A model generated the notes under the pieces. That model had not been told where the DNA came from. It did not search any database and worked only from the letters and a program-made list of their open reading frames with translations. Below are positions 14,768 through 22,371 of a stretch of DNA of 28,945 nucleotides, in pieces; the first letter of the stretch is position 1, and each line of letters opens with the position of its first letter. The stretch lies in the NCBI GenBank assembly GCA_023415275.1, contig JAEZLJ010000039.1, positions 1 to 28,945 of the forward strand, written 5' to 3'. The position numbers were made by a program, and so were the translations under genes. This stretch comes from Bacteroidota bacterium. Lineage in GTDB: Bacteria; Bacteroidota; Bacteroidia; Chitinophagales; Chitinophagaceae.

Positions 14768-16405
14768 TTAATAATCCATACCACCCATGCCTGGCATACC
14801 TGCTGGTGCACCGGCAGCAGCCTTAGGTTCTGGCTTGTCAGCAACCACACACTCGGTAGTTAATAACATACCTGCGATTGAAGCTGCATTTTCCAAAGCA
14901 ATACGGCTAACCTTAGTTGGGTCAATAACACCAGCACCGATCAGGTTTTCGTATTCTTCAGTGCGTGCATTGAAGCCATAATCGCCTTTGCCTTCTTTCA
15001 CTTTATTTACTACTACGCTTCCTTCTATACCGCAGTTCTCAACGATCTGGCGCAGTGGCTCTTCCAGTGAACGGCGAACGATCTGAACACCTGTAGCCTC
15101 ATCAGCATTCAGGGTCTGGATGTTACCTAAAGCTTCGATAGCACGAACATACGCAACACCACCACCAGGAACAATACCTTCTTCTACCGCAGCTCTTGTT
15201 GCATGCAGGGCATCGTCCACACGGTCTTTCTTTTCCTTCATTTCTACTTCAGTAGCAGCACCTACATTCAATACAGCTACACCACCGCTTAATTTAGCCA
15301 GGCGCTCCTGCAGCTTCTCACGATCATAATCAGATGTAGTATTCTCGATCTGTGATTTGATCTGGTTGATACGTCCGGTAATAGCGTCTTTTTCACCTTT
15401 ACCACCAACTACAGTGGTGTTGTCTTTGTCTATTACTACTCTTTCAGCTTTACCTAAATAGGTCAGGTCAGCATTTTCTAATTTATAACCCTGCTCTTCA
15501 GAGATTACGATACCTTTTGTAAGGATAGCAATGTCCTGCAGCATTTCTTTTCTTCTGTCGCCAAAGCCAGGAGCTTTCACAGCAGCTACCTTCAACGTAC
15601 CACGTAATTTATTTACTACCAGGGTAGCCAGTGCTTCACCTTCCAGGTCTTCTGAGATGATCAGTAATGGAGCTCCTTGCTGGGCCACTTTCTCCAGGAT
15701 GTGAAGAATATCTTTCATGCTGCTGATCTTCTTATCATAGATCAGGATATAGGGGTTATCCAGTTCCGCTTCCATCTTCTCACTATTGGTAACAAAGTAA
15801 GGAGAGATATAACCGCGGTCGAACTGCATACCTTCTACCACATCTACTGTAGTTTCAATACCTTTTGCTTCTTCAATGGTGATCACGCCATCTTTAGAAA
15901 CCTTTTCCATAGCCTGGGCGATCAGTTTACCGATCTCGCTGTCATTATTGGCAGAGATAGTAGCTACCTGCTCAATTTTCTGGTTGTCATTGCCAACAGT
16001 TTGAGACTGTGAACGGAGGTTCTCGATAACAGCTTTTACAGCCTTTTCAATACCACGTTTCAGGTCCATTGGATTGGCACCTGCAGCCACATTCTTCAAA
16101 CCTTCAGTAATGATTGCCTGGGCCAAAACAGTAGCTGTAGTGGTACCATCTCCTGCAATATCAGCAGTTTTAGAAGCTACTTCTTTCACCATCTGGGCTC
16201 CCATGTTCTCAATAGCATCTTCCAGCTCGATCTCTTTTGCTACAGTCACACCATCCTTAGTTACAGATGGAGAACCAAACTTCTTTTCTATTACCACGTT
16301 ACGGCCTTTTGGACCAAGGGTCACCTTAACAGCGTTGGCCAAAGTATCAACGCCTTTTTTCATTTTATTGCGGGCATCAGTTTCGAAAAACAGTTGTTTA
16401 GCCAT
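14768..16405 (-). CDS. groEL: Chaperonin GroEL (Hsp60)
   Basis: The 545-residue subunit of the double-ring ATP-driven folding chamber, working with GroES in the cytoplasm. Landmarks include TLGPKGRNVVIEKKFGSP and TKDGVTVAKEIELED in the equatorial domain, GDGTTTATVLAQ at the ATP site, the apical-domain segment, GGVAVLNVGAATEVEMKEKKDR and the C-terminal Gly-Met tail ending GMGGMDY. It follows groES by 95 nt. That spacer holds a 7-bp hairpin (CTGCCAA/TTGGCAG, 16459-16483), which could affect relative expression. Confidence 0.98.
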   Translation of the reverse strand: MAKQLFFETDARNKMKKGVDTLANAVKVTLGPKGRNVVIEKKFGSPSVTKDGVTVAKEIELEDAIENMGAQMVKEVASKTADIAGDGTTTATVLAQAIITEGLKNVAAGANPMDLKRGIEKAVKAVIENLRSQSQTVGNDNQKIEQVATISANNDSEIGKLIAQAMEKVSKDGVITIEEAKGIETTVDVVEGMQFDRGYISPYFVTNSEKMEAELDNPYILIYDKKISSMKDILHILEKVAQQGAPLLIISEDLEGEALATLVVNKLRGTLKVAAVKAPGFGDRRKEMLQDIAILTKGIVISEEQGYKLENADLTYLGKAERVVIDKDNTTVVGGKGEKDAITGRINQIKSQIENTTSDYDREKLQERLAKLSGGVAVLNVGAATEVEMKEKKDRVDDALHATRAAVEEGIVPGGGVAYVRAIEALGNIQTLNADEATGVQIVRRSLEEPLRQIVENCGIEGSVVVNKVKEGKGDYGFNARTEEYENLIGAGVIDPTKVSRIALENAASIAGMLLTTECVVADKPEPKAAAGAPAGMPGMGGMDY

Positions 16406-16458
16406 AATATTTAATTTGATATTTAGTAATTGTAAAATCGCTAATGAACATCATTTCC

Positions 16459-16483
16459 CTGCCAACCATTAGCCCATTGGCAG
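16459..16483 (-). other. Intercistronic hairpin between groES and groEL
   Basis: A 7-bp perfect inverted repeat CTGCCAA/TTGGCAG with an 11-nt loop in the groES-groEL spacer. There is no T-tract, so it is not a terminator; it may stabilise or process the mRNA. Weak evidence. Confidence 0.35.
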
Positions 16484-16500
16484 AGCAGTAGATTAAAGGG

Positions 16501-16782
16501 TTATACTATTGCCAGTATGTCACTTTCTCTCATGATCAGGTAGTCCTGTCCTTCGATAGAGATCTCGGTTCCGGCATATTTACCATAAAGAACAGTGTCG
16601 CCTTCTTTAACGGTTACAGGTTCATCTTTCTTTCCGGGACCAGCTGCGATCACAGTGCCACGCTGAGGCTTTTCTTTCGCTGTGTCTGGAATAATGATAC
16701 CACCGGCAGTCTTTTCTTCTGCTGCAGCCGGCTTCACTATTACTCTGTCGTGTAAAGGGGTAACATTTACTTTGTTAGCCAT
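16501..16782 (-). CDS. groES: Co-chaperonin GroES (Hsp10)
   Basis: A 93-residue protein that caps the GroEL ring. It shows the family pattern: VTPLHDRVIVKPAAAEEKTAGGIIIPDTAKEKPQRGTVIAAG with the mobile loop around 21-34, then VKEGDTVLYGKYAGTEI and the C-terminal YLIMRESDILAIV. It is the first gene of the groES-groEL operon. No CIRCE element (TTAGCACTC and its inverted copy) lies upstream, so HrcA control is not supported here. A TACCTTTG box is found 60 nt upstream. Confidence 0.97.
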   Translation of the reverse strand: MANKVNVTPLHDRVIVKPAAAEEKTAGGIIIPDTAKEKPQRGTVIAAGPGKKDEPVTVKEGDTVLYGKYAGTEISIEGQDYLIMRESDILAIV

Positions 16783-16842
16783 TTCTATGAATTTTTGGTT
16801 TAATGAAAATTATTCAGGATGTCCTAACGTTTGTCAGGCGGG

Positions 16843-16850
16843 CAAAGGTA
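16843..16850 (-). promoter_or_regulatory. -7 box of the groES-groEL operon
   Basis: TACCTTTG on the minus strand matches TAnnTTTG exactly and predicts a leader of about 55 nt before groES, one of the longer leaders in the window. Confidence 0.5.
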
Positions 16851-17011
16851 GGCGAATTGCGTGCCATTAGGTCAGAAACGGAAAAAATTTCAGGTTCTGC
16901 ATCATATCAACCAATTAAACAGCTTGATTATATTTTTCAACTTGACATTTTTTCACTTTCAGGAATAAACGTCATGGCTCAGCTTTTGCATCCTTTGTAA
17001 AAAATATTAGC

Positions 17012-17326
17012 ATGGGATTCGATCAATACCACGAACCGGCTGAAGAACTATCAGCAGAAACCCGAACCATTGCCAGGATGCTGGCTTCTCTTACCGAAGA
17101 AGCCGAGGCCATTAACTGGTACGAACAACGCATATCCATAGAAAAGGATGCCGAGGCCAGGGCCATCATGGAGAATGCACAACAGGAAGAATTCAAGCAT
17201 TTTGGGATGGATCTTGAATTCCTGCTCCGTAAAAAAGAAAAATGGCGTACTACTTTAAAAGAGATCCTTTTTACTTCAGGCGATATTGTCAAACGCGGCG
17301 AAAAAGGAGAAGAAAAAGCCGGGTAG
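17012..17326 (+). CDS. Encapsulated-ferritin-like protein (EncFtn family)
   Basis: A 104-residue two-helix ferritin-like protein. It matches the encapsulated ferritin family, whose members form decamers with iron-oxidising sites at subunit interfaces and usually work inside encapsulin shells. The start (DQYHEPAEELSAETRTIARM) is the family pattern. Against Rhodospirillum rubrum EncFtn, with a shift of two, the iron ligands align as Glu30, Glu60 and His63, and the entry and site residues as Glu29, Glu32, Trp36 and Tyr37. Two points are odd. No encapsulin gene lies next to it: groES is upstream on the other strand and a T9SS protein downstream. The tail (GDIVKRGEKGEEKAG) shows no clear encapsulin-targeting motif. 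Family assignment is strong; encapsulation is untested. Confidence 0.85.
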   Translation: MGFDQYHEPAEELSAETRTIARMLASLTEEAEAINWYEQRISIEKDAEARAIMENAQQEEFKHFGMDLEFLLRKKEKWRTTLKEILFTSGDIVKRGEKGEEKAG

Positions 17327-17434
17327 TTACCAGTTGTCCCAGGCTTTGGTAGCTTTAGCAATTAATTAGAAGCTTCTGTGCAGCATTTTGCATATTTGTA
17401 AGCTCAACTATCAAAGCCATCCAGGCGACTGTTT

Positions 17435-19450
17435 ATGAAAGGACTTTTGTTTATTCTAGCTTTCTTTATCTGCACGGGAGTGATTATGGCTCAACCCTGT
17501 ACAGCTCCCGGGCAAACCCCGTCGACAGCTTTTCCTGTTTGCGGCACCAGTGTTTTCCAGCAAACCACAGTACCTATATGCTCCTCTCACAACCTGGAAG
17601 TACCAGGCTGCAGTGGTCCCGGAGGAGCAGCTTATGCAGACAAAAATCCTTTCTGGTATAAATTCACCTGCTTCCAATCCGGCAAGCTGGGCTTCGTGAT
17701 TTCTCCTACCAACCAGGGCGATGATTACGACTGGCAATTGTACGATATCACTGACAGGGACCCCAATGATGTCTTTACAGATAAAACTCTGATCATTACA
17801 GGCAACTGGGCAGGTACTTTTGGCAATACCGGGGCTTCCGCCACAGGGGTCAACTTTATACAATGTGCTTCTGATCCGGCAGACAATAGAAATTCCTATG
17901 CAGCCATGCCTGAGATCACTGCAGGTCATACCTACCTGTTATTGGTGAGCCACTTTACCGATTCTCAAGTTGGCTATTCCCTTTCTTTTAAAAATGGCAC
18001 TGCTGTGATTACAGATACTACTACCCCAAGGCTACGGGCGGCAGACGTTAATTGCGGAGCCAATATGGTCAGGGTAAAGCTGAAGAAAAAAATCAAGTGC
18101 TCCAGTCTTGATCCATCAGGAAGCGACTTCGCCATCAGCACCGGAACCACCACCATTACAAAAGCCACAGGCATTGGTTGCGATATAGGTTTCGATACAG
18201 ATTCCATTGAACTCCAGTTGTCTGCTCCACTGGCACCAGGTAATTATAATGTCAGTATAAAAAAGGGAAACGACGCCAATACCCTGCTGGATTATTGCGA
18301 CAATACCATACCGGTGGGTGATAAAGTGGATTTTGAAGTGCTGCCCCTGCTCCCTACCCCAATGGATAGCATGGAGCCTGTCAAATGCCAGCCCCAGATG
18401 CTAAAACTGATTTTCAAAAAGCCTATCCTTTGCACAAGTATAGATCCTGGTGGTACAGACTTTTCCATTTCGGGCCCTTATTCTGTATCTGTATTAGGTG
18501 CCGCTGCAAAATGTTCGGGTGGATCAACAAAAGAAATCCTGATCAATTTAACCGAACCGCTATACAGGGAAGGCCAATTTACCTTAACACTGAAGCAGGG
18601 CGATGATGGCAATACCATCATTGATGAATGCGGCATTTCTACGCCCCAGGGTGCTGCTATCAGTTTTAATGTCTATGATACGGTCAACGCAGATTTTACT
18701 TATATTAAGGGGTATGGCTGTAGCGTTGATACCATAGCCTTTTTTCATCCTGGTGGTAACGGAATCACTCAATGGAATTGGTCCCTGGATGATAATAAGT
18801 CAAGCCATTTGCAAAACCCTGTGGCCCTGTATACACAATTTGACCAGAAAGATATTGGCCTTGCCGTAAGCAATGGCTTTTGCACAGATTCCAGCTACCA
18901 GTCTGTCATGCTGGATAATTTTTTGAAGGCGGATTTTACAGCTTATGAAGACAATTGCCCTAAAGAGCCCGTACAGTTTACGAGTAATGCACAGGGAAAA
19001 ATTGTTCAGCACCAGTGGACATTTGGTGATGGCGCACAATCTTCATTGGAATCACCTGATCATACCTACGCCCAGCCATATAATACCACCACCTACACGG
19101 TAAACTATGCTGTCACGGATAGCTTTGGCTGCGAGAGCAAAATTTCCAAACCTATCATAATATATAGCAGCTGTTACCTGGCAGTACCCAATGCATTCAC
19201 ACCCAACGGGGATGGAAAAAATGACCAGCTAAAAGTCCTGAATGCTATCAAGACGGAAAAGCTGGAGTTTAGCGTGTACAACCGGTGGGGTCAACTGGTC
19301 TATAAAACCAGCAACTGGAAAACAGGCTGGGATGGCAGGGTCAACGGTTCACCCCAGGGTTCTGGTGTGTATGTATGGTTTTTACAATATACGGATCGTG
19401 TTACCAAAGAGATCCGCACCCTGAGAGGTACAGCCACGCTCATCAGGTAA
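17435..19450 (+). CDS. Large T9SS-exported protein with PKD domains and type B (gliding-type) C-terminal sorting domain
   Basis: A 671-residue protein, signal peptide about 1-20. The N-terminal domain (about 21-195) is Cys-rich, with YADKNPFWYKFTC and a jelly-roll look. Two related modules of about 100 residues follow (about 200-302 and 312-413); each carries CSSLDPSGSDF or CTSIDPGGTDF, and KKGNDANTLLDYC or KQGDDGNTIIDEC. Then come two PKD-like modules, the second with QWTFGDG (527-533). The C-terminus from about 584 (VPNAFTPNGDGKNDQ, YNRWGQLVYK, WDGRVNG, GVYVW) is the CHU_C / TIGR04131 type B sorting signal read by the type IX secretion system. It is probably a surface or secreted adhesin-like protein; the ligand is unknown. 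Confidence 0.9.
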   Translation: MKGLLFILAFFICTGVIMAQPCTAPGQTPSTAFPVCGTSVFQQTTVPICSSHNLEVPGCSGPGGAAYADKNPFWYKFTCFQSGKLGFVISPTNQGDDYDWQLYDITDRDPNDVFTDKTLIITGNWAGTFGNTGASATGVNFIQCASDPADNRNSYAAMPEITAGHTYLLLVSHFTDSQVGYSLSFKNGTAVITDTTTPRLRAADVNCGANMVRVKLKKKIKCSSLDPSGSDFAISTGTTTITKATGIGCDIGFDTDSIELQLSAPLAPGNYNVSIKKGNDANTLLDYCDNTIPVGDKVDFEVLPLLPTPMDSMEPVKCQPQMLKLIFKKPILCTSIDPGGTDFSISGPYSVSVLGAAAKCSGGSTKEILINLTEPLYREGQFTLTLKQGDDGNTIIDECGISTPQGAAISFNVYDTVNADFTYIKGYGCSVDTIAFFHPGGNGITQWNWSLDDNKSSHLQNPVALYTQFDQKDIGLAVSNGFCTDSSYQSVMLDNFLKADFTAYEDNCPKEPVQFTSNAQGKIVQHQWTFGDGAQSSLESPDHTYAQPYNTTTYTVNYAVTDSFGCESKISKPIIIYSSCYLAVPNAFTPNGDGKNDQLKVLNAIKTEKLEFSVYNRWGQLVYKTSNWKTGWDGRVNGSPQGSGVYVWFLQYTDRVTKEIRTLRGTATLIR

Positions 19451-19504
19451 GCCTTCATTATTGGCAATCCATTTGATACATATGATTCATATAATTGAAT
19501 TCTT

Positions 19505-19786
19505 ATGAAACATATTTTTCTGACACTCTTTAGTGTATTTGCATTCACTACCCTCACCTTTTCTCAAACTAATAAAAAACATCCTGTAAAAAAGAAAACG
19601 GTCAAACATTCTAAACAGGCTGCAAAACCTATTGATTCTACTCAACTCAGCAACCGTAAGATCTATCACTGGAAGGACGGACAAAGAGCTACGCCTACCG
19701 GTCATACTGCCACACCAAGCAATGGTTCTCAATATTCCGCGTTGAAAAAAGACACGGCAATAATGCCTAAAAAGGAAAAGGAATAA
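19505..19786 (+). CDS. Small secreted basic protein, function unknown
   Basis: A 93-residue protein with a signal peptide (MKHIFLTLFSVFAFTTLTFSQ, 1-21). A very lysine-rich stretch (KKHPVKKKTVKHSKQAAK) is followed by YHWKDGQRATPTGHTATPSNG and another basic tail. There is no Cys and no domain I recognise. It starts 54 nt after the T9SS cargo gene on the same strand. The signal peptide and clean ATG make it a likely real gene, but its role is unknown. Confidence 0.65.
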   Translation: MKHIFLTLFSVFAFTTLTFSQTNKKHPVKKKTVKHSKQAAKPIDSTQLSNRKIYHWKDGQRATPTGHTATPSNGSQYSALKKDTAIMPKKEKE

Positions 19787-19863
19787 ATGTAAGCTACTTG
19801 ATACAGCTAAGGTTTTAACGATTATAGTAAGCTAATCCTTACCCGCATTTAATTGATCGTTCC

Positions 19864-19871
19864 TATCTTCG
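19864..19871 (+). promoter_or_regulatory. -7-like box before nusB
   Basis: TATCTTCG, one mismatch from TAnnTTTG, 23 nt before the nusB ATG. It is the same octamer as before pyrF and the gene at 12084. Confidence 0.4.
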
Positions 19872-19894
19872 CCGGCTCAAATAGTTCTTAAACG

Positions 19895-20863
19895 ATGATT
19901 AGCAGAAGGAATATAAGGGTCAAGGTGATGCAGACCATTTACACTTTAAGTACCCTTGAGCAGGGAATGAAGCCTGGAGAGCCAGTACAATTATTACAAC
20001 GCCATTTCGACCAGTCCAAGGAACTTTTCTTATACCTCACCTATTTTTTATTTGAAGTAGCCGGTTACGCAGAAAAAGATGCCTACCTGCGATCCAGCAA
20101 GCACCTGCCTTCACAGGCCGATCTGAATGTCAATACAAAGATCGCGGGCAACGAGTTACTTTGGAAAATAAAAGAAGATCCTTCCTACCAACAGCAATTG
20201 GGTAAGGCCAAATTTGAAAACCTGGTGGATAAGGAGTTGGTGAAAAAATTATACCTCGAACTGGTTGACTCGCCTCAATATAAAGCCTACATCAGTGTGA
20301 ATGACCGTTCCATTAAAGAGGAAAGAGAGATCCTGGATTTTATCTTCAACGATCTCATTATTCCTAATGAGGTATTCATCAGTCACCTGGAAGAACACTT
20401 TATGAATTGGGATGATGATGCCGATATGGTCATACAGTTGGTGCAAGGATTATTATTAAAGCCCGGCGCTATCAATTTCAATGAGGTAGTAAGTGCAGAT
20501 AAAATGAGCTTTGCCAAATTGCTCATCACTACGGTTATAGATAAAAAGGAACACCTGGAAACCTTGATCATACCTAAATTAAAGAATTGGGATGCAGAAA
20601 GGATAGCGGCGCTCGATATGATCATCATGCGTATGGGCGTTGCCGAACTATTATATTTCGAGACCATTCCTCCCAAGGTCACCATTAATGAATATATAGA
20701 CATTGCCAAGGAATATAGCACCCAGCAAAGTGGCCAGTTTGTCAATGGTATCCTCGATAATATTCATAAAGAATTAGTGCAACAGGGTAAGCTGAACAAA
20801 ACAGATTTTAAAAAAAACAAGGTCAGTGCTCCACAGGATAATTTAAACCAGGAAAAACCCTGA
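19895..20863 (+). CDS. nusB: Transcription antitermination factor NusB (long Bacteroidetes form)
   Basis: RNA-binding protein that, with NusE, binds boxA during rRNA antitermination. At 322 residues it is about twice the size of the Escherichia protein. The canonical NusB fold is in the C-terminal part (about 205-300): TVIDKKEHLETLIIPKLKNWDAERIAALDMIIMRMGVAELLYF, then PPKVTINEYIDIAKEYSTQQSGQFVNGILDNI. The N-terminal part starts with the usual SRRNIRVKVMQTIYTL, then carries a long insertion, as seen in other Bacteroidetes. It heads a rightward cluster with the DUF1573 gene, yajC and coaE. Confidence 0.93.
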   Translation: MISRRNIRVKVMQTIYTLSTLEQGMKPGEPVQLLQRHFDQSKELFLYLTYFLFEVAGYAEKDAYLRSSKHLPSQADLNVNTKIAGNELLWKIKEDPSYQQQLGKAKFENLVDKELVKKLYLELVDSPQYKAYISVNDRSIKEEREILDFIFNDLIIPNEVFISHLEEHFMNWDDDADMVIQLVQGLLLKPGAINFNEVVSADKMSFAKLLITTVIDKKEHLETLIIPKLKNWDAERIAALDMIIMRMGVAELLYFETIPPKVTINEYIDIAKEYSTQQSGQFVNGILDNIHKELVQQGKLNKTDFKKNKVSAPQDNLNQEKP

Positions 20864-20878
20864 TCATTTATTTCCATT

Positions 20879-20886
20879 TAACTTTG
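20879..20886 (+). promoter_or_regulatory. -7 box before the DUF1573 gene
   Basis: TAACTTTG matches TAnnTTTG exactly, 18 nt before the ATG at 20905. The rejected TTG start at 20884 lies inside this box. Confidence 0.5.
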
Positions 20887-20904
20887 CCACGCAAAAATCA
20901 AAGA

Positions 20905-21348
20905 ATGAAGTATTTAGTCTTTTTATTCCTGTCAGGATTGATCATGTCCTGCGCTAATTCCGATAAGCAGGCCTCCGCTGTGAACAAAGATTCCCTGAAT
21001 GCGGCCGCCATGGATGATTCTGCCAATTACACCAGCCTTCAATGGGTAGATTCCACCTTCCAGGATTTGGGTAAAGTAAACGAGGGACAGGTTGTCGATA
21101 TCACCTGGCATGTGAAGAACACGGGTAACAAGCCTTTAGTCATTGCCAGTGTCATTCCTGGTTGCGGATGCACAGTAGCTGAAAAACCTACAGAGCCCAT
21201 TGCACCTGGCGGAGATGGCGTCATCAAGGCCAAGTTTGACAGTAAGAATCAAACGGAAGGCGAACACAGGAAGAACATCACGGTCAATGCCAACACCAGT
21301 GAGAAATCCTACTTTCTCTCATTCAACGTCAACGTAACAAAAAAATAG
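20905..21348 (+). CDS. DUF1573 lipoprotein
   Basis: A 147-residue exported protein. MKYLVFLFLSGLIMSC ends in a plausible lipobox cysteine (Cys16), so it is probably a lipoprotein. The DUF1573 domain covers about 45-145: FQDLGKVNEGQVVDITWHVKNTGNKPL, then IPGCGCTVAEKPTEPIAPG with the typical CGC motif, and DSKNQTEGEHRKNITVNANT. The domain has an Ig-like fold of unknown function, common in Bacteroidetes and often found beside nusB and yajC, as here. A TTG at 20884 would add 7 residues but overlaps the promoter box. The yajC gene follows 22 nt after the stop. Confidence 0.85.
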   Translation: MKYLVFLFLSGLIMSCANSDKQASAVNKDSLNAAAMDDSANYTSLQWVDSTFQDLGKVNEGQVVDITWHVKNTGNKPLVIASVIPGCGCTVAEKPTEPIAPGGDGVIKAKFDSKNQTEGEHRKNITVNANTSEKSYFLSFNVNVTKK

Positions 21349-21370
21349 TTTAATCATTCAATCATCTAAT

Positions 21371-21700
21371 ATGTATTTATTACAGGCACCGGCAGGTGGA
21401 GGCTCTTTCCAGTTTATTTTCCTTGGATTAATGATCCTTGTATTTTGGTTATTTTTCATACGCCCACAAGCTAAAAAAGCAAAGAATCAAAAGAACTTTA
21501 TAGATAACCTTCAAAAGGGCGATAAGATCGTAACCATTGCAGGTATTCATGGCACTATCAACAAAGTGAATGAAGATGGCACCACCATCCAGCTGGAGAT
21601 CAATCCTGGCAGCTATATCAAAATTGAAAAAAGCGCCATATCCATGGAGTGGACCACTCAATTGAACAAACCTGCCACCGCGGTAGTAGAGAAAAAATAA
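21371..21700 (+). CDS. yajC: Preprotein translocase subunit YajC
   Basis: A 109-residue inner-membrane accessory of SecDF in Sec-dependent export. One transmembrane helix (FIFLGLMILVFWLFF, about 15-29) is followed by the signature IRPQAKKAKNQKNFIDNLQKGDKIVTIAGIHGTI. The second half is the usual cytoplasmic beta domain. In many bacteria yajC sits next to secD; here the partner secDF is about 3.3 kb downstream, beyond coaE and two leftward genes. A terminator follows 22 nt after its stop. Confidence 0.93.
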   Translation: MYLLQAPAGGGSFQFIFLGLMILVFWLFFIRPQAKKAKNQKNFIDNLQKGDKIVTIAGIHGTINKVNEDGTTIQLEINPGSYIKIEKSAISMEWTTQLNKPATAVVEKK

Positions 21701-21722
21701 GTAAACAATAATTATTTTAGAG

Positions 21723-21749
21723 ATCCGGAGCCATTAGCTTCGGATTTTT
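21723..21749 (+). terminator. Terminator after yajC
   Basis: A 9-bp stem with one G-T pair (ATCCGGAGC with GCTTCGGAT), a 5-nt loop and a run of T ending at 21749. It sits only 10 nt before the coaE ATG, so coaE is either read through it or has its own start within a few bases. Confidence 0.75.
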
Positions 21750-21759
21750 ATTGCTGTTT

Positions 21760-22359
21760 ATGCTTAAGATCGGGTTGACAGGCGGCATCGGTTCCGGAAA
21801 AAGCACGGTAGCTAAAGTGTTTGAGCTGATGAGCGTGCCTGTGTACTATGCAGATGAAGCCTCCAAAAAATTGTATCACACAGACCCTGAATTGAAAGCT
21901 GCCATCATACATCATTTTGGTGCGGAAGTGTACAAGAAAGATATGTTGGACAGGAATTACCTGGCCCAACTGGTTTTTAATCAGCCTGAAAAACTGGAAT
22001 TGCTCAACAGCCTGGTGCATCCACCCACCCTTCGCGATGCCGAACAATGGATAGCCAGCCAAACAGGTCCTTATATTATTAAAGAAGCAGCCTTGTTATT
22101 TGAAAGCGGTTCGGCGGGCCAACTCGATTATATTATAGGCGTTACCGCACCTGTACACCTGCGCATTAAAAGGGTCATGGAGAGGGACCAGGTCTCACGC
22201 GAGCAGGTACAGCACCGCATGGACAGGCAGATGGATGAGCACATCAAAATGCGCCTTTGTGATTTTATCATTCACAACGATGAACAGCAGCTGGTGATTC
22301 CACAGGTATTGCAATTGCATGCGCAATTCCTGGAAATAACAAATAAAGCTTCCTTATAA
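21760..22359 (+). CDS. coaE: Dephospho-CoA kinase
   Basis: Last step of coenzyme A synthesis: phosphorylates dephospho-CoA with ATP. From the ATG at 21760 it is 199 residues. The P-loop GLTGGIGSGKST is at 5-16, with YYADEASKKLYH near 28-39 carrying the Asp of the substrate site, the LVHPPTLRDAEQWI segment, and IIKEAALLFESG in the middle. The C-terminal RRM region (RIKRVMERDQVSREQVQHRMDRQM) forms the lid. A TTG at 21751 is rejected as overlapping the yajC terminator tail. The gene converges on the aminotransferase gene with a 12-nt gap. Confidence 0.94.
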   Translation: MLKIGLTGGIGSGKSTVAKVFELMSVPVYYADEASKKLYHTDPELKAAIIHHFGAEVYKKDMLDRNYLAQLVFNQPEKLELLNSLVHPPTLRDAEQWIASQTGPYIIKEAALLFESGSAGQLDYIIGVTAPVHLRIKRVMERDQVSREQVQHRMDRQMDEHIKMRLCDFIIHNDEQQLVIPQVLQLHAQFLEITNKASL

Positions 22360-22371
22360 CAAATGGCTTCC

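Noticed and set aside
16783..16900. CIRCE/HrcA operator before groES
   Set aside because: No TTAGCACTC or inverted copy is present; only a TAnnTTTG box is seen.
16803..17000. 65-codon plus-strand frame before the EncFtn gene
   Set aside because: It overlaps the groES promoter region on the other strand, has no recognisable domain and no start signal.
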